DNA of 64,000 nt, from contig JAGVSM010003460.1 of assembly GCA_022494885.1 (NCBI GenBank), positions 204,095-268,094 on the forward strand. Direction: 5' to 3'. Below, piece by piece: positions 1 through 10,227 of the stretch; the first letter of the stretch is position 1; each line of letters starts with the position of its first letter. The DNA is from Micrasema longulum. Lineage: Eukaryota; Arthropoda; Insecta; Trichoptera; Brachycentridae. The notes beneath the pieces are model-generated. The model was not told where the DNA came from. It did not search any database and saw nothing but the letters and a program-made list of their open reading frames with translations. The position numbers and the translations under genes were made by a program.

Positions 1-93
1 GATAGGTCATAAGCGCTATGAATGCCAAGACTTCCTTATTCACTTCTCAAAAATGTATTCCCTGCTCTCTCCATTGCAACAAATTAACATATC
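1..93 (+). repeat. FB1 repeat arm, truncated at window edge
   Basis: Matches the FB1 arm seen elsewhere in the window: 'aggtcataag..tat', then 'atgcc.agacttcc.tattc', then 'cttctcaaaaatg' and 'ttgcaacaaatt'. The same word order recurs at 2811, 54200 and 56300. Only the inner part of the arm is present and it abuts an MT1 element. Confidence 0.6.
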
Positions 94-515
94 ATTTATG
101 TTCAAAGCATTAATTTGTGTTCAAACATTTAAGTTTATGTTAGCAAGTATTAGTATCGAACCACTTACCGTATTTTTATGTCTACCAGAATTGAGACGTA
201 CCTGTCTCTTCGCCTGAACACTCCCTACACCAACATGCAAATATTAATATATACTCAATTTTACCATCGACTTTATATTTAAAGTATTTGCGAAAAAATA
301 CATAAATTGCGTGCAGAGTTGAAGGATTTGCAAACACCACCATGTTCAAACATGCTCTAAAGTTAGGTTAGTAATGTTAAGTGATATTTTGCAAAATGTT
401 TTGGGGTGAGGTAGGAAGGTAGACATAAAAAGTCGGTAAGTGATTATATACTAATATTTAGTAACATTAGTTAAAGTTTTTGCTTACAAAGCTCTTTTTT
501 GCTTTGAACATAAAT
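94..515 (+). mobile_element. MT1 inverted-repeat element, full length
   Basis: The ends are inverted copies of each other. The left end starts ATTTATGTTCAAAGCA and the right end finishes TTTGAACATAAAT. Inside both ends are the words 'ctta.cg..ttttatgtctacc' and its complement 'ggtagacataaaaagtcgg', giving arms of about 90 bp. The core carries 'gagacgtacctgtctcttcg' and 'gcaaacaccaccatg', which recur at 1850, 6660, 28000-28600 and 47900. No ORF is present, so this is a non-autonomous DNA element of MITE type. The superfamily is not resolved. Confidence 0.7.
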
Positions 516-565
516 ACTTCTTAATGGTGGGAAAGAGCAGCACAAAAAATGTGTGTCAATCAAAT

Positions 566-1645
566 GTAATTTTATTTATTTTATATTTTATTTTATTAAC
601 ATAAACAGCAAATCTGCCTTATACAAACATTTATAATATTAACACATTTGGCTTAATATATATTTTTTTAAAACATGAATTTCCTTGTACCGAAAATTTG
701 TAAAAAAAATGTAACCAAAAATTATACAAGAATTATATTTAAAAAATTAACCTAAAAATTATACAGGATATTTAGTAGAATGTTTAAATAATAAAACATT
801 CTACAGTAAAACGACAAGAAGTACCTTTTCACACAGCTAGGCAAAGTAAACAAAAAACTGCATATATAAATATATATATTCTGAAATGCATGAATAAATA
901 AATGAAATTACCATTCACCATCTTTATAAAAGTTCAAAAAGTTTGTTCTATAGAAACAATATCCTACACTAAATATATCAGATACGTGGGAATAACTATT
1001 GCCGAGTTCATGAAGTCTATTTAATACGGCATTACAAGTATACACTGTCCGTGAATTGTGGCGGTGAATTGGAAAACGGTGGCACCTGTCTAATCATTCT
1101 TCCAGGCACCCTGAAGTTGATGAGAGATAATAGTTTAGGGCAATCCCATATTGAATTTACAATTTTGAATAAATTTAAAATGTATATAATTTTTCTTCTA
1201 GCGTTAAGTTTTTACAAATTTAATGTTTTTAGTAAAAAATCGTAATTTAAAAATTCATGACTGATTCTTAGTTTAAAATTTATAAACCGTAATTTTTTTT
1301 TTAGAATCTTTCAAGAGAATTTTGGTGACAGTTGTAGCAAGAAGTCCATATTGTAGAGTTATACTCTAACTGGCTTCTCACTAATGAAGTATACATCAAC
1401 TTCAAAGTGCCTATGTTTTTTAATTTCTTAGTCGCACTTAACATGAAGCCTAACATTTTTAGAGATTTACTAGTAATATTATTTATGTGCCTAATAAAGG
1501 ATATTTTTTTATCAAAAACGAAACCCAGGTCGTGCACCTCAGAATTTGAGACTAATTGCATATTACCCATCAAATAATCAAATAAAATTGGGTTTTTTAT
1601 TCTAAAAAATCTTATTATGTGTCATTTTTTGATATTTAATTGTAA
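566..1645 (-). pseudogene. LINE fragment A1: reverse transcriptase C-terminus and 3' UTR
   Basis: On the minus strand the stretch 1573-1301 encodes the post-catalytic part of a non-LTR reverse transcriptase: '..VHDLGFVFDKKISFIRHINN', then 'SKSLKMLGFML', then 'LKLMYTSLVRSQLEY'. Reading can be extended upstream to about 1645 through 'LNIKK*HIIRFFRIKNPI', in which the stop stands where a cysteine codon is usual and a frame change is needed. Downstream the frame is broken. A 3' UTR can be followed to an A-rich (AATAAA)-like tail near 566. The same 3' half occurs on the plus strand at 5590-6330. The EN and RT catalytic regions are absent. Clade is Jockey/CR1-like by motif style and cannot be settled by eye. 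Confidence 0.75.
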
Positions 1646-1764
1646 TAGGTATGAACTAATTATTGACAGACCGAAACAAAGTTTTCAACCAAAACTAAAT
1701 TTCGGATTCTGTTCAAGTGTCGACTGAAACCTTAATTTATTTTAACAAGTTAAAAGTCATATTG

Positions 1765-2010
1765 TTCACGTTAAAAACATTAACTTTGAGGTCAAACATT
1801 CAATTCAATGTTAGTAAATATAAGTATTCAACTACTTACCGACTTTTTGTGTTTACCGGCTTTGAGACGTACCCGTCTCTTCGTCAGGACACTCCCTACA
1901 CCAACATGCAAATACTGAAATACACTTAACCTTTACCGTCACCTAGTTTTTATGAAAAAATACATCAATTAAATGCAGAGGTAAAGAGGATGCAAACACC
2001 AAATCATTTA
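1765..2010 (+). mobile_element. MT1 element, left part only
   Basis: Contains the MT1 left arm ('cattaactttgaggtcaaac', 'ttagtaaatataagtatt', 'acttaccgactttttgtg'), then 'gagacgtacccgtctcttcg' and 'caccaacatgcaaatactg'. It breaks off after 'gatgcaaacacca', so the right arm is missing. Confidence 0.65.
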
Positions 2011-2482
2011 AACAATAAAATTTTAAATTAAATCAAATTGAAATAATGGTCTTTAATTTATAATCACGGAATTCACGTCCTGAGTTTATATTCCAAACAA
2101 ACTCAATTAATAATTTTCTCTCCGTTCTTGCTTTTTTGTAACGGCTCTAAAATGCCTGAACTGGAAAAACTCCGAACTTTTGAATAATTCAATTTGGAAA
2201 CTCTATATGGCAAATCATTAACTATTTTAGTCTACTGAATGACGAAAACGTAATTACATTTCCGATTCATCATATTCCCAAAGCATACCAAGCTTAGGAA
2301 TATTAAATTTCAAGTATCTTGAATTAAATTTATTTCTCCCTAAGTATCCATTATCAATACCTCCGCAGCGTTGAGGTTCAGATAATTTTAAATCAAATAT
2401 TCAGTTACCTGTCAAATGTTCTAAAATTACAAATAAGTTTATATTTAGTAGCAAAGTAATAAGGGATCGTATTTTTATATTC
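2011..2482. other. No gene seen
   Basis: AT-rich unique-looking sequence. I see no coding stretch, tRNA-like box or repeat shared with other parts of the window. Confidence 0.5.
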
Positions 2483-2703
2483 ATAATCATCATCCCTTTT
2501 GCAGCTTAGTTTAATCATCTGTTACATGAAGGTAAGGTGATCAGTTTTATGCTTCAGTGCCGGTCCGGAAACAATGAATTATTGCAGTTTCAAAAACCTT
2601 CTAAATAAAAAATTCACTTTTACCTTGCCAGGAACCAAACCCAGGACCTGAAGAATGGTAGGCCAACGCCTCAAGCACTTCATAAGGAGGCGGACTTATG
2701 TCC
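2483..2703 (-). mobile_element. SN1 SINE copy
   Basis: Minus-strand copy of the tRNA-derived family SN1. The tail appears first as 'atcatcatccctttt', then 'ttacatgaaggtaaggtgatcag', then 'cttcagtgccggtcc'. The degenerate tRNA head lies at the right ('ggaaccaaacccaggacctg', 'atggtaggccaacgcc'). Confidence 0.75.
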
Positions 2704-2810
2704 ACTCGATTCCTTATTCAGGATTTTACCTGAGTGGAGCCATTGAGTCAAAAACACTAGACTTGGTTTTGGTTCTATTTATAAGCTGTTTCATTTCTTC
2801 AATGTAACTC

Positions 2811-2988
2811 AGTGTGTAAAGTGGCCACTTGAACTAGCCAATGGTAGATCATTAGCCCTGAAAATGCCTAGACTTACATATTCCCTTCTCAAAAATGTTA
2901 TCTCTTTCTGTTGCAACAAATTTATATCTAAAGGGAGGAAATCTAGCCTGTCGACAAACATTTTGACATACTCAAATCATTGTTGATT
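2811..2988 (+). repeat. FB1 arm
   Basis: Runs from 'gtgtgtaaagtggccactt' through 'gcctagacttacatattccc' and 'ctgttgcaacaaattta' to the outer end 'cgacaaacattttgacatac'. This is the arm structure shared by all FB1 copies. It stands alone here, without an opposing arm. Confidence 0.75.
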
Positions 2989-3640
2989 AAAATAAAAATT
3001 ATTATTTTTGCATTAGAATAAAAGAGGCCACGTGACGTTTAGCCCTTTTGTTAAATAATGTTTTCTACAATAATTCGGCTAAGCGTCAGTTAGCCGTTTA
3101 ATTGATAGTCTGCATTTAATAAACAGCCTAGCCACTCAATTGTGTGGCTGATTCAACTATTTAGCGGCGACATAATTATCATTTGATTGTTAATGTTGAT
3201 TTAAAAAATTTTCTCTTTTGTGATTTTTCCAATAAGTAAGTTATTGTAGTGTATGAGTCCATAAAACCATCCATTGTATAATTATTATACGAGTATATGT
3301 AAAAATCAACAAAAGAAGGTAGAGCTTCTTACTTCTACTACGTTTTTCGCCATAAATTTGATAGTAAGCTAAGATAACAATATTTCCATAAAATAATGAG
3401 ATAACTGCTCAGATTTAAAAACGTTTCAGGGTACTTTTTTACTCAAAGAGTAAGTTATTGGATATGGATTGCGTCATAGATAGTAAAATATAATGTTATC
3501 TTCAAATAAGTGTTAAAGAACGAACCCGAATTATATTTTAAGATTTGTTCGGTTTGAGATTTTCGAAATTTCGGACTTGTTCATTTCTATAAACATGTTA
3601 TTTATTTAATGCATACAAAAATACATATTATGACATCATA
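2989..3640. other. No gene seen
   Basis: AT-rich, without a coding stretch. Short repeated words such as 'ttagcc' near 3090-3120 do not form a recognisable element. Confidence 0.45.
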
Positions 3641-3644
3641 ATGA

Positions 3645-3965
3645 CCGAATAATACCTGTGTACTAACGGATTGACAAATCAGATGTCCGAGGTTCGAATC
3701 CCGCCTTACCATGAATCGCTAGTTTTTATATTTTACTTTCATATCCATGAAGTATTTTAATTCATTACTAGCAGCTATAATATTTTTGCATATGTATATA
3801 AGTATTTGTGTGGATGCTGGAGTACCGGGAGCTGGCCGGTGAATAGGTGTTCAATAGCTCGCAACAGTAGCTTGTTTCTCGGCTCAATATCTGCCCAGTA
3901 CTTATGTTTTTGTGCTTGTATTATTACAATTGTATGATTTTGGGTAAATAAACGCTAGTATTTCT
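3645..3965 (+). mobile_element. SN3-like SINE
   Basis: Begins with a tRNA-like head containing 'cagatgtccgaggttcgaat' (B box GGTTCGAATCC). The head resembles those at 18241 and 32683. The body is different ('gctggagtaccgggagctgg') and ends 'gggtaaataaacgctagta'. It may be a distinct SINE sharing the SN3 head. Confidence 0.5.
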
Positions 3966-4018
3966 TTTTTACCAAAAAAATAATACTCGTATATCAATAA
4001 TAAAAATGAAATCAAATT

Positions 4019-4315
4019 GTTGCAACAGAGAGGTAAAACATTTTAGAGCAGGGATCATAGATATCTATGCATTTACAAAGCATATGATATGTCATTGGCT
4101 GGTTTAATTGGCCACATTACACACTGTAATATTCACCATTCTGCATTTGTTTAAATATTCGGATTTTCTCAACTCTTCCATCTGTTGCTGAAACCTTTAT
4201 TACGTGGGTGATATTTATCCGGCCAGTTGTTCTCTGTTGCAATAAATTTAGATCTAAATAACTCCCTAGGGAAGTAATCCAGCCTGTCTACAAACATTTG
4301 GATATACTCAAATCA
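4019..4315. repeat. FB1 copy with two opposed arms
   Basis: A minus-oriented arm (4019-4200: 'ttgcaacagagaggtaaaac', 'tcattggctggttta', 'ttcaccattctgc', 'ccatctgttgctgaaacctt') is followed directly by a plus-oriented outer arm (4231-4312: 'ttagatctaaataactccct', 'cagcctgtctacaaacattt'). The right arm lacks its inner half. This head-to-head layout suggests a foldback element with long inverted termini. Confidence 0.65.
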
Positions 4316-4426
4316 ATGTAAATGAATGCCTCGATTCGCGTTGTGCTCAGTGAGGTGTTTATATAGAAAAAAAACATTTTTGTGAAATAATCAAATAAAT
4401 ACAATATATAAAAATTTTACATTTTC

Positions 4427-4470
4427 TAATGGTGAGTTATTTACAACTGTTTGTAAATAACTCACCATTA
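4427..4470. repeat. Perfect 20-bp hairpin
   Basis: TAATGGTGAGTTATTTACAA is followed by four bases (ctgt) and then by its exact reverse complement. The word 'gagttattta' also occurs in the SN3 copy near 18334, so the hairpin may derive from two opposed SN3 tails. Confidence 0.8.
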
Positions 4471-4559
4471 CCATTAAAACAAAAGTACTTTTATCCTTGT
4501 CCGGGAGGATGAAAAATACAGTTTTGTGTGTGAACTAGAACCAGAGCCCATGACGAGTG

Positions 4560-4735
4560 AATTTAGCTTTATCACTACTCTCAGGTAAAAATTCTGAAAA
4601 ATGATACCGAGTGTAGATAAATCTATCTCATTTTCTGTAACAAATGACAGAGATACGCCGAATATATTTTACCAAAGCAGTGTCCTATGCGCCATCGGGT
4701 GCGGTTGTGATTTTCATGATTGATGATGATGATTT
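4560..4735 (+). mobile_element. Degenerate SN1 3' part
   Basis: The 3' words 'gcagtgtcctatgcgccatc' and 'gggtgcgg', followed by a (GAT)n tail, match the end of SN1. The part upstream of 4640 is only weakly similar. Confidence 0.45.
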
Positions 4736-4863
4736 TTATCCTGATTACTACTTTGGTTGTGCTCCTTAACACATTAAAAAGAACAACTAATTTAGCAATA
4801 GAAAAGATTGTTCTATTTTTTTCAATTTTATTCTTTGACATTAGCGTTTTATGATAATTTAAT

Positions 4864-5131
4864 TTATATAATATTGCCCAGAATTTCGTAAGTCGGTTGC
4901 GTAATCTCAATTAACACCGAACGTGTCCTTTGAAGTAAGTGGATTAAAAGTTTTTTTAACTGTTTGCTGTGGGATATTCTCGTGCTCGTACAAGCGTACT
5001 CGGGTACTGGACAGTAATGTTTTCTAAAAGATTCAGAAGGCGAGACCTTTGCGTTAGCCTTGATCATTTCCATATAATTACACGGATTAGGCTGTTGGCG
5101 TGGTGAATGGAAAAAATCTTTAAACTGGAAG
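4864..5131 (-). CDS. Possible terminal exon of an unknown small protein
   Basis: On the minus strand a pyrimidine-rich tract (ttcttcttcttttt) ends in AG at 5133-5132, a good splice acceptor. An open frame follows for about 85 codons to a stop at 4864-4866. AATAAA lies about 35 bases further on, near 4830. The reading frame is clearly less AT-rich than its surroundings. The peptide includes FHSPRQQPNPCNYMEM and KHYCPVPEYACTS, has three cysteines and ends TYEILGNII. I do not recognise a family. Another acceptor lies 6 bases downstream (cttccag). No upstream exon or signal peptide was identified on this strand. It could also be a decayed repeat or a chance frame, and the acceptor, stop and poly(A) signal together are suggestive only. 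Confidence 0.3.
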
Positions 5132-5133
5132 CT

Positions 5134-5589
5134 AAAAAGAAGAAGAAACATAAAAATAACAAAATAAAAATTATATAAGGTGTTAACATACGTTGCGTGT
5201 GATTTTTTTTAAATTTAAAAATGTGCACCAAAAATAAAATGAAATTGTAAAGGTTGTGTTTGCTTTTAAGTTACATGTTTTATTTAATTTTATTACAAGC
5301 TGGCAAAATTAAATGTTAAGTAGACGAAAGTAAACATTTTCGACGGTTCATCCTGCTTACATTCAATCGAGAAAATAAAGCTGGTCGCGATATTTACGCG
5401 GTACGCTAAAAATACTGTGAATTATTGACTAATTTATTGTAAAAAAAAACAAATACTTTGTTGTATCTTCTTTTTTTTTATGTTTGGAAAAAAAGACAGA
5501 ATTTAGGTTAACAACTAATACAGCAATAACCACACTGAAATTGCTGCAGCCTAATTAATTTGTTTCTGAGTTTCACTGTACAAATTACC
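5134..5589. other. No gene seen
   Basis: AT-rich spacer between the possible exon and LINE fragment A2. It has long A and T runs and no shared repeat. Confidence 0.45.
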
Positions 5590-6330
5590 TTCAATATGGA
5601 CTCCTTACTTTAAACTGTCACCAAAATTCTCTTGAAAGGGTCCAAAAATAAATCTTAAGGTATATAAATTTTAAACTTAGAATCAGTGATGAATTTTTGA
5701 ATTACGATTTCTTACTAAAAACATAAAATTTGTTAAAACTAAACGACATAAGAAAAATTATGGACCTTTTAAATTTATTCAAAATTGTAAATTCAATATG
5801 GAATTGCCCCGAACTGTTATCTATCATCTATCATCAACTTCAGGGTGCCTAGAAAAACGACTAGATAGGTGTCACTGTTTTGTAGCAACAATTCACGGAC
5901 AGTGTATACTTGTAATGCCGTATTGAACAGACTTCATGAACTCGGCAATAGTTATTCCCACGTATCGGGTACATTGAGTGTAGGGTATTGTTCCTATAGA
6001 ACAAACTTTTTGAACTTTTTCAAAGATGGTGAATGGTAATTAAATTTATTTATTTATACATGTCATCATATATTCAGTTTTTTGTTTAGTTTGCCCAGCT
6101 GTATGAAACAGTACTTACGATTTTCTTGTTATATTACTTTAGTATATTTTATTATTTGATTTGTTTTTTACATTAATTCTTAAATATAATAATTATAAAT
6201 CTTGGGTAAAGGGAAATTTACGTTTAAAAAAAAAAAATTACTCAACCAAATATGTTAATATTTTAAATTTATGTAAAATGCAGGTTTGCCATTTACGTTC
6301 ATAAAATAAAATAAATAAAATACTGATTCT
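5590..6330 (+). pseudogene. LINE fragment A2: RT C-terminal tail and 3' UTR
   Basis: Plus-strand copy of the family seen inverted at 566-1645. It starts within the RT C-terminal region ('caatatggactcc', 'tctcttgaaagggtcc') and reads, with breaks, 'INFKLRISDEFLNYDFLL', 'KIMDLLNLFKIVNS' and 'FTDSVY'. The 3' UTR matches copy A1 through 'ttgcccagctgtatgaaa' and 'ttcataaaataaaataaata' to about 6330. It is 5'-truncated, with several stops and frame breaks. Confidence 0.7.
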
Positions 6331-6419
6331 TGTTAATTGAGTTAAAAATCAAGTCGGTTTTATATTTTTGTTTGATAAATTTAAAACATAGCTTTTTATA
6401 AAATCGTGACATCTAATGA

Positions 6420-6500
6420 ATCGGGTTGTAGTCTCGTGATAGTGTTGTTAACTTTGCATCAGAGGTCTGAGGTTTGTAACTCGTACTCGAAGAAATTTCT
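6420..6500 (+). mobile_element. SN3 SINE head remnant
   Basis: 'gggttgtagtctcgtgatag' and 'catcagaggtctgaggtttg' match the tRNA-like head of SN3 at 32683-32745. The body is missing. Confidence 0.45.
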
Positions 6501-6566
6501 TCCCTTTTTACTGTATAAATGTACCCTGTATTTCTGAATTTTGTTGTATCCCTTTAAAACATTTTT

Positions 6567-6651
6567 CATTTGGGAAAATGTAAGTTTAGGCATTAACAGG
6601 GCTTATGACCTGTAATTGGCTAATTTAAGTGACCACTTTACACACTGTGTA
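6567..6651 (-). repeat. FB1 arm fragment
   Basis: 'aggcattaacagggcttatg', 'ttggctaatttaagtgacca' and 'ctttacacactgtgta' are the inner half of an FB1 arm. It is joined without spacer to the MT1 element that follows. Confidence 0.65.
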
Positions 6652-6945
6652 TGTCTACCGGTTTCGAGACGTACCCCTCTCTGCGTCAGGTCACTAATAC
6701 ACCAACATGCAAATACTAAAATTCACTTTCACTTTTACCATCACCGTTGTATTCAAAGAATTTACGAAAAAATATAAAAATTACATGCAGAGTAAATGGG
6801 GATGCAAACACCACCATGTCTGAACATGCACTAAATTAGGTTAATAATTTTTAGTGATATGTTGCAGAATGTGTAGGGGTTGGGATTGGGAAGGTAGACA
6901 AAAAAAGTCGGTAAGTAGTTACGTACTAATATTTAGTAACATTAA
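6652..6945 (+). mobile_element. MT1 element, left end missing
   Basis: Starts inside the family at 'gtctaccggtttcgagacgt' and keeps the core ('gcaaacaccaccatgtctga', 'ttgggaaggtagac') and the right-arm start ('agtcggtaagtag', 'actaatatttagtaacatt'). The outer left arm is absent at the junction with FB1. Confidence 0.65.
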
Positions 6946-6967
6946 ACAATATATAAACTTCATCGAG

Positions 6968-7215
6968 ATGTTTGCAGACTGGCTGGATTTCCTCCCTAGG
7001 CCGAAATTTAGATCTTATTTTTTGGCATCAGAGAAAAAAAATATTTTTGAGAAGGAAATTTGGAAGTCTAGGCATTTGCAGGGCTTATGACTTATCATAA
7101 GCTAATTTGAACGACCACTTTACACACTGTGTAGTATTCAACAAATTAAGATATAAATAACTCCTTAGGGAGGAAATCCCGCCTGTCTGCAAACATTTCG
7201 ACATACTTAAAACAG
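6968..7215. repeat. FB1 copy with two opposed arms
   Basis: The left arm in minus orientation runs 6968-7130 ('tttgcagactggctggattt', 'gaagtctaggcatttgcagg', 'cactttacacactgtgta'). The outer right arm in plus orientation runs 7138-7215 ('aactccttagggaggaaat', 'cctgtctgcaaacatttcg'). The centre is reduced to a few bases. Confidence 0.7.
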
Positions 7216-7680
7216 TATTTTTTTTGTGCCACTCATAAATCCGAAGGCTATAAGATTATTAAATTCAAAGGCTAATAGATTATAAAAAGTTTTTTTTTTT
7301 AGTTTTAGAAATACTTTAGTCCTCAGTTATGCGTAATCAGCAATAATATAAATTAAGTTTAGCATTCTTTAACTCGAGACATTTCCGAAGATTGAGAAAA
7401 TGCAGTATTCAGTATTTTTTCGTGGAAAAATTACACAATTTTTTAAGTAATTTGTTTGGCATTTTATCACCTATATATACCTAAATATTTATTACATTTA
7501 GTTTTTTATCAATATAACATTTGTTCCATATATGTGACTAATAAACATAGCGAAACCATATGTTTTTAATTAGAAATGTCCACCTCTAAAATTGTTTGTC
7601 GAATCGACGAATAGTTAGGTTTAATGGAGTACATACGAACGGTCTGTCTCCAGGGTTAATTTAAAAATAACTTATTACAA
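7216..7680. other. No gene seen
   Basis: AT-rich, with no coding stretch or recognised repeat. Confidence 0.45.
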
Positions 7681-8185
7681 CTGAGATGAAGAACATTTAA
7701 TAGAAGTCAAGGCATCTATAGGGCTTATGACCTGTCAATAACTGGTTTGATGGCCACTTTACACACTGTATAACATTCACTATTCTGCCCATATTTGAAC
7801 ATCTATATTTCTTCAATTCTTTTATCTGTTGATGTTTGTGATGTTAAAGAGCTGAAACCTTTATTTATGCGGGTGAGATTCATCTAATTGAATTATTTCA
7901 CCTACATACTAGGCAACGCCTGAAAATCTTATTTTTTCAATTTCTATACTTCTTTATGGACCAGGTAGATTTATCAACAATATTTTGAGTTTCTCCAATT
8001 TTTTGTAGGCAAGGACTGCCAGCCATTGAAAGGTCATAAGCCTAGATGCCTAGACTTCTGTTTCACCTTATTTTAAATGTTCTTCGTCTCTGTTGTAATA
8101 TGTTAATATAAACAGCTCCCCAGGCAGTTGAATCCAGTCTTTGTCCACAAAAATTTGGACAAACTCAAAATATTGTTTATAAATA
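7681..8185. repeat. FB1 copy retaining its central segment
   Basis: The minus-oriented arm begins near 7690 ('gaagtcaaggcatctatagg'). It continues into the central words 'ttcttttatctgttgatg', 'taaagagctgaaacctttat', 'gggtgagattcatctaat' and 'ctaggcaacgcctgaaa' (to about 7938). After 70 unrelated bases a plus-oriented arm follows (8010-8185: 'gccagccattgaaaggtcat', 'tgcctagacttctg', 'ccacaaaaatttggacaaac'). The outer part of the left arm is lost. This is the clearest view of arm, centre and opposed arm in one copy. Confidence 0.7.
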
Positions 8186-8611
8186 ACTAATTATACCCCA
8201 AAGAACATATTATTTACAGTACTGTTTGTTTTACGAGTGGCGCAGGCTTAGAGTTGAAAAAAGATTGTTTGCTGTATTTTTTACATGTTATAACACACAT
8301 GCTTCGTATGATATAGGTCATTCCATACACTTAAGGAAAAAAGGTACGAAACCCACAACCCCTTTGTTTTGTGCTGTGGCATCTGGAAAAAGCAAAAACA
8401 ATATACATTCATATTTAATACACATTCATATTTAATACACCAAATCCAAAATATCATTGTGTTTTTGTTTTAAATCTCTTCTTGAATGGAAAGACACATG
8501 CTTAAGCCTAACTCAAATCATAGTAATATTATCGTTATGACAGACAGATGGACATCAAATAAATAATTCGTTGAGATTTTGTCATAATACATTTAAAGGA
8601 ATTGATTTTTT
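8186..8611. other. No gene seen
   Basis: Contains a short direct repeat near 8410-8440 ('acattcatatttaatacac' twice) and otherwise AT-rich unique sequence. Confidence 0.45.
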
Positions 8612-8848
8612 TTCTTGTTTTTTAAGGGAATAACCCGCTAAGCCTATATTTTAAAGGTTGGTCAGCAGTTGAGAAATAGAGTATATAGAAGGAGGTTATG
8701 AAAAATACACCACAGTACCCAGTCCAGTTGACAAAAAAATCTTTCTTGAATTTATTCTTTGCAACTGGCAGGAATCGAACCCCCGACGCCAGTTTCACGG
8801 TTAGCCGTGTAACCAACTGCGCCACGGCATCTGTCAACGGCTTCCCGG
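8612..8848 (-). mobile_element. SN2 tRNA-derived SINE
   Basis: The tRNA-like head on the minus strand runs from about 8848 ('cgtggcgcagttgg', then 'aactggcgtcgggggttcga', B box GGTTCGATTCC). The body ('caagaaagatttttttgtca', 'tcctccttctatatact', 'ctgctgacc') follows, ending in 'gcttagcgggttattccctt'. The same unit occurs at 19335 and 28150, always in this orientation. Confidence 0.8.
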
Positions 8849-9969
8849 CTATTCACGGATTTGAAAAAATAATTAAGAGGAAAATAAAGGTTTTTGTTTT
8901 AATATTGAAAAACATATTCTCGTGCTTAATTTAAAAAAAAATTGGAGGTACATATTAATACAAACATCGACATATAATTATTATTCCGATCGAATATTAA
9001 AATTTATCAGACGAAAGAGACCCCTATCGAGCGTTGATACCATAATAATACGGTTTAAATTCCTGTGCGTGAGTATAAAGGACAGACGCAATATATAAAT
9101 TTTAGAGTATTCATATTATAGACCTTTTCTTATATTCGCCCAATAAAGTTTTTAAATTCCATGTGCTTGATTTAATGAAATGCTTATTCTGCGAGCTTAA
9201 TGTGGCCTTAATGAATAATAATAGTTAGGAAGGTAAAGTTGAAAATTTACCTTTGGTGTCACATCCGTCCAACGGAATAACTCGACAGAAGCACGCGGTA
9301 GGAACCAGGAAACAGGAAGTAGACAGCTCTGACGGCGTCGAGGATTAAAAAAGGGTGTTGCTAACAACACTTTAATAATGAAATGTTTCCAGGAAAATTC
9401 TCAGAGAGGATTTCGGAAAGCTTTTGATTAAAAACACAATTATATTTTATTTATATAATCGACAGTACATTTAACCCTTTACATTTTTTTTTAACAATTC
9501 TCGCTCAATAAAACAAGCAACAAAATGCATAAAAAATATTCACTAAACCTCGCACTCCTACACGTCCGCCTTTTTGTATAGCGGTACATTTAACTTGCTA
9601 CTAGCCATGGTTCCGAGTTCGATTTCCGACCAAGCAGGCATTCATAAATAATTTGTTTTGTTTAAATATTTCGAAAAACGTGTATTTGCAGAACTTATAT
9701 CCCAAACATAAACCTAATTTATTTTCGTTGATCGAAATAATAATCTAAGTACGCTGAAATTATTGTAACAATGCAGCGCCTTTTTACCATTTTAATAGTT
9801 GAATAAGTTATTTATACTAGAAAAGATGTTCGGGTCTCACCCGGAAACCAACGCTCACTTCGTCTGACCTATTATTGTCTTTAGGGTATTACAGAAGGTG
9901 AATTGTGCATATTCTTTAAGAAAACAAGAAATTATCAGTTTATCAAAATTACTGATTACCTAGCAATGA
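8849..9969. other. No gene seen; one less AT-rich patch
   Basis: Mostly AT-rich. The stretch 9230-9420 is less AT-rich ('acatccgtccaacgg', 'acagctctgacggcgtcgag') without a usable frame. A tRNA-like B-box word 'ggttccgagttcgatttcc' at about 9609-9628 may be a SINE relic. Nothing else is recognised. Confidence 0.4.
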
Positions 9970-10227
9970 TGTCTAATTGCTGACAGGAAAATAAATAGGT
10001 GACCTTAATTCCCCATTTGGAAGTAAATAAAACACTTTGGATGACTACTATAAAAGTAGTTGTATCCTGAAATACCATTAATGGTAGAGTTTATTTCAGA
10101 CGTGGAGTTCAGTTCATCAGTTTGAATAGCTCTTAAACTGATTATGTATTATTTTATTCAACGTCTATTAAACACACATCGAAGCATAATGTTGTTTACT
10201 TCGGTCATCTACAACCGGTATCAGAGC
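9970..10227 (+). mobile_element. Possible copia-type LTR end with primer-binding site
   Basis: The word GGTATCAGAGC at 10217-10227 matches the initiator-methionine tRNA primer site of many Ty1/copia elements. It lies three bases after a sequence ending CTACA at 10213. Upstream are LTR-like signals: a TATA motif ('actataaaagtag' near 10049), an initiator-like 'gttcagttcatcagttt' near 10110 and a TG start candidate at 9970. That would give an LTR of about 244 bp. Internal sequence stops being recognisable after about 10260 and there is no second LTR in view. This could be coincidence. Confidence 0.35.

Noticed and set aside
4623..4910. Minus-strand frame of 95 codons
   Set aside because: It runs across the degenerate SN1 3' end and its GAT tail, and overlaps the candidate terminal exon in another frame. 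No motif is present.
8698..8934. Plus-strand frame containing ATGRNRTPDASFTVSRVTNC
   Set aside because: It is the antisense of the SN2 tRNA-like head and is interrupted differently in each copy. Frames at 8622-8837, 19364-19567 and 28175-28397 have the same cause.
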